From NCBI GenBank assembly GCA_021397845.1, contig CM038052.1, positions 171,670,182 to 171,734,181 on the forward strand: DNA of 64,000 nt, written 5' to 3'. The stretch comes from Areca catechu. Lineage: Eukaryota > Streptophyta > Magnoliopsida > Arecales > Arecaceae. This document shows, piece after piece, positions 57,241 through 64,000 of this stretch. Numbering within the stretch: position 1 is the stretch's first letter; each line of letters begins with the position of its first letter. The notes beneath the pieces were generated by a model. It saw only the letters and a list, made by a program, of their open reading frames with translations, did no database searches and was not told the DNA's origin. Both the position numbers and the translations under genes were made by a program.

Positions 57241-57900
57241 TCGGGAGATCCTGGGCTTCGGCCTGGAAGGTGGCGCAGAACCCAGTTCGCCCACGCAAGC
57301 CCGGAGAACAGCTCGACAAGCCGCGCAAGGCTTGAGAAAGCCTGCGGCATCGGATTTCAGTCCGGAGATCCTGGGCTTCGGCCTGGAAGGTGGCGCAGAA
57401 CCCAGTTCGCCCACGCAAGCCTGGAGAACAGCTCGGCAAGCCGCGCAAGGCTTGAGAAAGCCTGCGGCATCGGGTTTCAGTCCGGAGATCCTGGGCTTCG
57501 GCCTGGAAGGTGGCGCAGAACCCAGTTCGCCCATGCAAGCCCGGAGAACAGCTCGGCAAGCCGCGCAAGGCTTGAGAAAGCCTGCGGCATCGGGTTTCAG
57601 TCCGGAGATCCTGGGCTTCGGCCTGGAAGGTGGCGCAGAACCCAGTTCGCCCACGCAAGCCCGGAGAACAGCTCGGCAAGCCGCGCAAAGCTTGAGAAAG
57701 CCTGCGGCATCGGGTTTCAGTCCGGAGATCCTGGGCTTCGGCCTGGAAGGTGGCGCAGAACCCAGTTCGCCCACGCAAGCCCGGAGAACAGCTTGGCAAG
57801 CCGCGTAAGGCTTAAGAAAGCCTGCGGCCCCGGGGTTCAGTCCGGAGGTCCCGGGCTTCGGCCTGGAAGACGGTGCAGAAACCATGTCGCCCACGCGAGT
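57241..57900 (+). repeat. 120-bp tandem array in the 3' region of the Tat element
   Basis: Five near-identical units with exactly 120-bp spacing (units begin near 57243, 57363, 57483, 57603, 57723) and a diverged sixth from 57843. Differences between units are single substitutions. Because 120 is a multiple of 3, several frames stay open across the array on both strands. These frames have no other sign of being genes. Confidence 0.97.
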
Positions 57901-58927
57901 GTGAAGGCAATCCCAAAGACGGACCCGCTCAAGGCCTACTCTGACGCCGCGCGGTCCGGGATGTCCCAACCTTCGATTCGAGCAATGGAAGGGACCAGGC
58001 CTACGATCGTTTCAGCATTCCGCATCAACATCTCAGAAAAAAGAAAAGAGAAGGGAGATGGGGGAATGGAGAAGAAGACGAACTCGAGACTTGGTCAAAC
58101 AGAGTCTTCATTAATTTAAGCAACAGTACAAGCCGGGAATCCCGACAGGCCGGGAGTCCCCAAAAAAGAAGAGAAGAAAAAACAACTACGACAACGAGGC
58201 AGGCGAGAAGACGATGGCTCAGTTTGGTGCGGGGTCAGAGCCCTCCGCTAGGGGTGCAGGCACTGCATCCTCACCTTCTGCGGCGGCCGGCTCTTGAGGC
58301 TGCCCGGAGCCACGGCTTCGCTGGTCGACGGGGCCGCAGGAGTGGCGTCGGCCGCGCCGGAGGCTTTGCTCTCGGCTCTTGCCTCCTGCCTCCGAGCACC
58401 ACCCCGCTGAGGTCGAGCTCGAGGAAGAAGGCCCCTACTTTCTCCCGGCACATCCGGAACCCCTTCAGGAAGGAGTCCACGGCGGCCTCCCGGACCTCCG
58501 ACGTGTACTCGTCGGAAGCCCGGAACTTCGGGATGGCCTCCTGCGCCTCCCGCTTCGCGGCCTCCAGGAGTCCGTTGATGTACGCACTCCGGTCCTTCGC
58601 CGCGCTCGCGTCTCGCCGAGCCTCCTCCAGCTGGCGCTCCAGCCACTGGGAGTGGGCCTGAAGGCGAGCCTTCTCCGCCGCGTCCTCCTCCGTGCGGCGC
58701 TGGTAGGAGAGCCTCTCTTCCGACAAAGAAGCCTCCAGCTCCTTGTTCCGCCCCTCGGAGCGCGCCAAGTCAGTCTGGAGGGCTTGGTTGCTGGCTCGCA
58801 GCTCGACCCCCTTTTTCATGAGGTCCTTGACGTCGGCTGCGAGCTTGCCGAGCTTCTTCTCCTTCTCGGCGTCCCTCTTCGCGTTCCCTACGAGGAAGTT
58901 CCTCAGTAGGAGAACGTCATTTCCAAT

Positions 58928-59003
58928 CTGCACAAACAGAGCAACCAGGTTAGGAGAAAAGGCCACTAAAATCATGAAAGATAGAGAAGGAGCTCGGGTT
59001 TAC
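58928..59003 (-). other. Intron 2 of the antisense gene (76 bp)
   Basis: The minus strand reads CTTCACA|GTAAACC at the donor and TTTGTGCAG|ATTGG at the acceptor. Phase 0 splicing joins ...LGILPQLFT to IGNDVLLLRNF, the start of the coiled coil. Confidence 0.75.
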
Positions 59004-59516
59004 TGTGAAGAGCTGCGGGAGAATCCCGAGCAAGGCGTCCGCATAGTCCCGGCCGCCCCGAGCTCGGCGGTCCCGGGCTGTGGAGGCGTACTCCATGACC
59101 TTCTCCGCGAGCCCCTTGTCGCGGATGACTGAACACGGTGGGTGATCACCGGTGGCGGAGCTGTCAGGTCGGCTCCTGCGGCGGCTGCCCTTCAGCTGGG
59201 GTCGCGATCGACGGGCCGGCAGAGGCCACAGGCTGCGCCGTCGGAGCAGCGGCAACGATGGGACCGGTGCTGGACGGAGCCTCGGGCGGTGGAGCCCCCT
59301 CGACGGCAGCACCACCAGGTCTGGCAGCCAAGGCATCAACGGCCCCGCCCTGAGGCAACCTGGGCGGGGGAGCGGTGGCCACTGGGCTGGGCGCGGTCGC
59401 CGGCGCGATCTCCTGGCCCGCCTCAGTACGGGCCCTCTTGGCCGCGGGCTCGTCTACCTCCGGGACGTCTCTCTGGGCCGCGCCCTCCAGAAGGCTCTCC
59501 AGTGAGAACTTCATTC

Positions 59517-59595
59517 CTGCAATGCAAAAGAACAGAAGGTTAGCCGACTCGGTCATGAAGAAAAAGAGTGAAGAAGTCAGAGGGCCGAATCTCAC
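59517..59595 (-). other. Intron 1 of the antisense gene (79 bp)
   Basis: The minus strand reads ACGG|GTGAGATT at the donor and TTTGCATTGCAG|GAATG at the acceptor. Splicing in phase 1 joins the two reading frames through a Gly codon. Confidence 0.75.
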
Positions 59596-60904
59596 CCGTC
59601 TCATGGACGGGACTGATCCTGGCCTCAAAAAGATTCTGCTCCGAAAGCAGAACCTCGAGCGCCGGGACCACGTCACTCAGGAGTTGGGAGTAGGCCTCCT
59701 GGTCCGCCGACTCAACCCGGGAGTTCCGGTTCGGAGACCGGTCCGGTTCACTCCAGGCCCAGTCGACATCTTCGACCGAGGCGAAGAAAAACCGGCTCTT
59801 CCAGCCCTTGACCGAGGAAGGGAGGTCGAACCGGAGACACCTGGGCCTGGGCGAAATATACCACCAGCCGTATCGGTGGAGCACTTCTTCAGGGTAAACA
59901 TGGCCCTGAAGAGGGAGAAACGGGCAACGAACCCGTGAAAGTGACAGAAGACTATAAAGGAGAAGATGACCCGGATGGCATTGGGAGCCAACTGGGCCGG
60001 AACAAGCCGGAAATGGCTGAGAAAAGAGAGGAAGAAGGGGTGCAGAGGAAATCGAAGACCCCCAAGGAGGAAGTCTTCGTAGAAGGCTATGCGCCGGGGC
60101 CACTCATGGTGACGCGCTCCCCGGACCGCGGAACAGATAGACGAATTGACCCGGGATACCATAGGCCTCCCGGAGTAGAGAAAGATCGCCTTCGGTCATG
60201 GTGGAAGCATGACCGGAGGGACCGGCTGGAAGGAGAGGCGGAGCAGGAAGAGAACGAAGGGGGATAGCGGGAGCAACCGGAGGAGACCGGACCCCCCTGG
60301 GGATGCCAATGGTGACACCCCCGGGTTGCAGACGCCGACGGATCTCCTCGGGATCGTTTCCTCCTCTGAGGAGGAAGAAGATGGAGTCCTCGGTCGGGAT
60401 GGACCGGCCTCGTCCGGATTGGAAGAGACATGGCGACGGCGCGCTATGACAAAGAGGAGGACAAAGATTCAGAGAAGAAAAGAGAGAGGGGAACTGGAGA
60501 AGGATGGAGGCACTCACCGAAAATACGCCAAGCGAGCGCGGGGCAACAGAAGTTAGCCTGCAGCAAACCGCCCACGGAGCAAGGGGAAAGGCCTCGTTCT
60601 GGAAAGTCCCCTCCCTTTCAAACTCAGTCGACAGCGGTCGTACCCGTCATTCCGCCTCGAGCCACTGAGCGATCGCCACGTGGACGCACGCCCGACACCG
60701 ACGCCTCGTTAGCAGAGTAACGGCCTCTGCCTCGAAGCGACGCATTTATTGCGGGCAAGTGGGCGACGCGTGGCGGCTTCCTATAGGGTTTCAGGCGCAT
60801 CGAGCCGCGGCGACGAGGATCGTGGCAATTATGATGCAAGATCTTCGCCTCCCCACGTCATATTGCATTTAATCCCGACGTTCCGTTCTACGACGCCCCA
60901 ACGG

Positions 60905-60925
60905 AACGGCGGGCTGGGGGGCAAC
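60905..60925 (+). other. Tat element polypurine tract
   Basis: GGCGGGCTGGGGGGCAAC directly before the 3' LTR. Confidence 0.75.
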
Positions 60926-62639
60926 TGTTACGGCCGTAACGGTGACGTGGCCGGGCTCAGATACCGCCGAATATGATCGAGCCACGTGGAGGTTTCTCCG
61001 GCCGAGTCAGCGCCACATCGTTAAGGCCGAGCTCGGCAAGACTACTCCGCCAGACGACTTCCTAAGACAAGCTGCTCTCGCCGAAGTCGAGCTCGGTTCG
61101 GGGCTCCTCTACCACCTCGCCTGGCGCCCACCCAGGAGGGGTCCGCCTAGGCCGAGGTCGCTCGATCCTTCGCTCCTTCGCCAGGTGGCCCCCCGGAGAC
61201 GGGTCCACCTCGGCCGAAGCCAGGCGACCTCCTGCCACCTCGCCAGGTGTCCACCCAGGAGGGGTCCACCTAGGCCGAGGTCGGCCAATCCTCACTCCTT
61301 CGCCAGGTGGCCCCCCGGAGACGGGCCCACCTCGGCCGAAGCCAGGCGACCTCCTGCCACCTCGCCAGGTGTCCACCCAGGGGGTTCCACCTAGGCCGAG
61401 GTCGGCCGATCCTTCGCTTTTTCGCCAGGTGGCCCCCGGAGACGGGCCCACCTCGGCCGAAGCCATGCGACCTCCTGCCACCTCGCCAGGTGTCCACCCA
61501 GGAGGGGTCCACCTAGGCCAAGGTCGGCCGATCCTTCGCTCCTTCGCCAGGTGGCCCCCGGAGACGGGCCCACCTCGGCCGAAGCCAGGCGACCTCCTGC
61601 CACCTCGCCAGGTGTCCACCCAGGAGGGGTCCACCTAGGCCGAGGTCGGCCGATCCTTCGCTCCTTCGCCAGGTGGCCCCCGGAGACGGGCCTACCTCGG
61701 CCGAAGCCAGGCGACTCCCTGCCACCTCGCCAGGTGTCCACCCAGGAGGGGTCCACCTAGGCCGAGGTCGGCGGATCCTTCGCTCCTTCGCCAGGTGGCC
61801 CCCAGAGACGGGCCCACCTCGGCCGAAGCCAGGCCGCCCGTACGGAGAAGGTCCCAGGGAAGGAGGCGCAGGCCCCGAGGTCATCCCTCGGGCCGTACGC
61901 ATCACAGACGGCGCTCCGTACGGATGGCGGCGGCACGCGAAACACCATTTGCATCGGCCCGACAGGTCCCGCAGTCGAGAAGCGCGATTCTGACAAAGCA
62001 GGCCCCATAGATGGATGGCGCCCACACTTGGGAAATAGAGCGCTCTCACTGGGCCCGAGGTCTGACCGGCCGCCTTACCAGCGCCGCCCCCCCTTTTCTG
62101 TCTTTGCCTTTTCCCTGTTGGGCTCGGTGGACGAGGTCGGAAAGCCGCCTGGCCCTCCTCGCCGAAAAGGGGAAAGAGAAAGGGACGGGGGAGGGGAGCC
62201 TCCCAGGAGGAGAAGACAGGCGAACGACGGGAAGAGATAAAAGGAAGGAATCTGGGGACGACAAGGTAAGCGAACAAGCCTGGGGACAAGGAAGAAGCAG
62301 CGGCAAAAGGCCTCGCTCCGAGAGTGAGATCCAAGATCCCGAGAGGGGATCGCTTGGCGTGAGCTCGGCAAGGAGGCCCGGCCAAATTTCTGGTCCCCAG
62401 TGCACCTTTCTTTCTAGTAAATTCTATAAGTCTGGAACCCTTTCGGGGGTCCGTCTTGGAGAGTCTGTTCCTTCTCGTCGTCTACTGACTTGACCGTCGG
62501 AGCTCCCTCGCCGGGATCCCCGGCCAGGGTCTTCTAACCCCTTCTTGCAGGTTCGCCGCAGCCGGGGAGGCTCCCTCGCCAGGCGGTCAGGAAGGATCCA
62601 CGGATCCGAGGCACGGGCGCGGCGACGAGAGCGGCAACA
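60926..62639 (+). repeat. Tat element 3' LTR
   Basis: 1,714 bp, TGTTACGGCCGTAACGG start. The palindromic start (TTACGGCCGTAA) is preserved here and mutated in the 5' LTR. Polypurine-like GGGCTGGGGGGCAAC lies directly before it. Confidence 0.96.
61130..61845 (+). repeat. Tandem array (~122 bp x 6) in the 3' LTR
   Basis: The same unit, landmarks at 61201, 61323, 61444, 61566, 61688 and 61810. Confidence 0.95.
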
Positions 62640-62644
62640 GGATG
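62640..62644. repeat. Target-site duplication of the Tat element (right)
   Basis: GGATG, identical to 49880-49884. Confidence 0.94.
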
Positions 62645-63747
62645 AAAATCCCTGCTGATTTCAGCAAAAGCCTCTCTCTTTGGTAATTTGAGCAAGTTCC
62701 TGCAAGTTAAAATAAGGTAATACATGAATGTTTAAAAGGTTAATTCTGGAAAATGATTCCAAAAGCTTTAAGACAAATGCTAGAAATCCTTAGGGAATTT
62801 TGGTTCAATGATCAGTACTCGCATATAAAATTGACAAGCTTGCATGCAGTAAATTATGACCTGAAACACAAGACATCCTCTGTTTATATGAAACTATCGT
62901 AAGAAACCAGTGAGCTCTGCACTCCTGGTGGTTGTGGGCATGCACTTCCAGGTGAGCTAATGCTTCCATCACCATAGTTTTAAATTTTATTTTTTGTACA
63001 AAAGATTCAACTGCCATATATGCTTTACAATAGGATAAAATGGTTATTAAGTTTTTGGCATGAAGAATGAGTCCATGCGAGCACGAAACGATTATGTTGA
63101 GAGTATTGTCCTCCGAAAAAGGTTTGTAACATCGTTGGGTGTTGATACCAGTGGCTTAGGCTCGATCCTGCCCTAACCTGATTTTTGCCAGGATTCCACC
63201 CATCCTAGTTCTCAAAAAAAATGTTTAGACTATTCTACTCCCCAAAATATCTTGCATTTTTCAGTGCATTAATATGGTTCTGGCCTTCTTGTTTTCCTTA
63301 AAAACTATATTAATTCTGCTTTCCTGTATGAACCTTATTGTTGATTGCCCTGGCTATATATTATAGGAAGCATGACCATGCCATATTATCTCTCTTTATA
63401 TTGATCTATGATGGTATGAGTTAATGTATTTGTAATTTGCTTTTTTTTTTTGAGGTGATTTTATTTGTAATTTGCTTACTGGAGAATGTTCTTCATTTAT
63501 AAGTTTCTATGTTGTCCTCTGTAACTTTAAATACTAATTTGTGGTTTGGCTGACTCAAATCATGATATATTTTAGTACTCCATTTTGACCATTTAACTGG
63601 AATTATGGATAATTAGCTGTTTGATTTATTGCTTTATGAATTTCTTTTTTACCAACAATGATATTTATGACTATTTGATGCCAATGTTGTCAGCCAAATC
63701 TAGTTTGAACTGACTATTTTTCCTTTTTACACTTGGTGATTCCTCAG
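62645..63747 (+). other. Intron 1, 3' part next to exon 2
   Basis: T-rich sequence without TE domains, resuming directly after the Tat target duplication. It has a branch-like CTGAC at 63710-63714 and a T-rich tract before the acceptor at 63747. Confidence 0.65.
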
Positions 63748-63823
63748 CACTCAAAAGACAATTGATCGCTATTTGATTCACACAAAAGATATCAACATCA
63801 GAGCATCAGAACAAAATATGCAG
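63748..63823 (+). CDS. SOC1-like: SOC1/TM3-like MADS-box transcription factor, exon 2 (start of I domain)
   Basis: A 76-bp exon bounded by TTCCTCAG and GTTGGGAG. Together with the two bases left from exon 1 it encodes 26 residues: a Ser, then TQKTIDRYLIHTKDI and ending SEQNMQ, phase 0 at the donor. This is the intervening (I) domain, which helps decide dimer partners. TQKTI.RY..HTKD is the diagnostic continuation after the MADS domain in SOC1/TM3 proteins, and ~76-80 bp is the normal exon 2 size. It is too short for ordinary open-frame detection and was found by looking for this motif behind an AG acceptor. The K and C domains are outside the window. Confidence 0.88.
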
Positions 63824-64000
63824 GTTGGGAGTGGTTCGCCTTTTGCTTGAAAAATTAAACCTATCCTATTATCTGATTCAAATGAGAAAAAAAGTTTGAA
63901 ATACACCCAGAGAAACAGGAATATGGAGAGATTTACAGTATATTTGTATGGCATGTTGCAGGCTGCAGTAAATAGTAAAGGAGAAATATAATTCTGATCA
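63824..64000 (+). other. Start of intron 2
   Basis: Follows the GT donor at 63824. The next exon of a SOC1-like gene should start with a His-Leu-Lys-His/Tyr-Glu-type K-domain sequence, and none is visible before the window ends. AGs near 63961 and 63967 lead into stops, so exon 3 lies outside. Confidence 0.65.

Larger units (their letters stand above)
58219..60517 (-). pseudogene. Antisense gene in the Tat element (PF04195-like, coiled-coil tail), frameshifted
   Basis: Minus-strand gene between pol and 3' LTR. The N-terminal part has the pattern of the plant 'putative gypsy type transposon' family (PF04195): EGDLSLLREAYGIPG, then FYEDFLLGGLRFPLHPF, PAQLAPNAIRVIFSF and GWWYISPRP...SSVKGWKSRFFF. 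A Pro/Ala-rich linker (VATAPPPRLPQGG) follows, then a ~150-residue coiled coil rich in Glu, Lys, Arg and Leu (KELEASLSEERLSYQRR) and an acidic end with stop TGA at 58219-58221. Two short introns are supported by splice sites in matching phase (59517-59595 and 58928-59003). At least three frameshifts (near 60110-60130, 60000-59985 and 58400) show decay. Antisense ORFs at this place are known in Tat elements such as Grande and Retand, and their function is unknown. Confidence 0.82.
49885..62639 (+). mobile_element. Tat-lineage Ty3/gypsy LTR retrotransposon, full structure, coding broken
   Basis: 12,755 bp, sense to the MADS gene. LTRs 49885-51597 and 60926-62639 start TGTTA and end CAACA. Target duplication GGATG at 49880-49884 and 62640-62644. 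Order: LTR, primer site, gag, protease, RT, RNase H, second RNase H, integrase, 120-bp tandem array, antisense gene, polypurine tract, LTR. RT before integrase makes it Ty3/gypsy. The second archaeal-type RNase H, the long 3' region with tandem repeats and the antisense ORF are marks of the Tat lineage (Retand/Ogre/Grande-like). LTRs are highly similar except near their 5' ends, so it is the youngest insertion in the intron. Stops and frameshifts make it non-autonomous. Confidence 0.96.

Noticed and set aside
57211..58119. Open frames of up to ~300 codons across the 120-bp array (both strands)
   Set aside because: They arise because the unit length is a multiple of 3; no start context, domain or splice support, and the antisense frame is equally open.
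63961..64000. Possible exon 3 of the MADS gene after the AG at 63961
   Set aside because: Translation after either nearby AG meets a stop at once or lacks the K-domain start; exon 3 must lie beyond the window.

Overview
This window looks like nuclear DNA from a flowering plant with a large, repeat-rich genome. There are no operons or bacterial signals. The only host gene I can support is the 5' part of a type II MADS-box gene of the SOC1/TM3 (AGL20) subfamily on the + strand. Its exon 1 (22281-22465) encodes a complete, intact MADS domain. A matching exon 2 (63748-63823) lies 41,282 bp downstream, is joined in a compatible phase, and the gene continues past the right edge. The sequence resembles monocot SOC1-like proteins, and intron gigantism of this kind suits palms or another large monocot genome. 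The species is an inference.

Left flank (1-22280): the upstream region is a mosaic of retroelements. A LINE relic (- strand) runs off the left edge. Next come a Ty1/copia element with 5-bp target duplications (copia-1, 2596-7635, - strand), a solo LTR with its own 5-bp duplication (8466-9842), and a second complete but defective Ty1/copia element (copia-2, 11435-18121, - strand). A LINE RNase H fragment (18735-19020) and an AT-rich repeat (20530-21020) follow. The last ~800 bp before the MADS start codon is GC-richer, has three CACGTG G-boxes and a pyrimidine-rich leader, and is the probable promoter/5'UTR.

Intron 1 (22466-63747): the 5' end has a CT microsatellite beside the splice donor, then ~2.4 kb of apparently unique intron. 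Beyond that lie a broken Ty3/gypsy element reduced to an LTR pair plus gag remains, complex microsatellites, several MITEs (including a hAT-type element with 8-bp target duplication), a 5'-truncated LINE with RNase H (31000-32917), and an old Ty3/gypsy Tat-like relic (~38.4-48.4 kb). A ~4-kb foldback element with ~1.5-kb arms splits that relic inside its reverse transcriptase. A nearly full-structure Tat-lineage element (49885-62639, 12,755 bp, target duplication GGATG) follows, then ~1.1 kb of ordinary intron up to exon 2.

The Tat element is the most elaborate unit. It has 1.7-kb LTRs each carrying six ~122-bp tandem repeats, gag-protease-RT-RNase H plus a second (archaeal-type) RNase H, integrase, a 3' array of exact 120-bp repeats, and an antisense gene between pol and the 3' LTR. 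The antisense gene resembles the plant 'putative gypsy type transposon' family (PF04195-like) with a coiled-coil tail, and has two short introns whose splice phases agree. Every retroelement coding region here is broken by stops or frameshifts. The MADS gene is the only apparently functional gene, and its transcript must be spliced across all this sequence.
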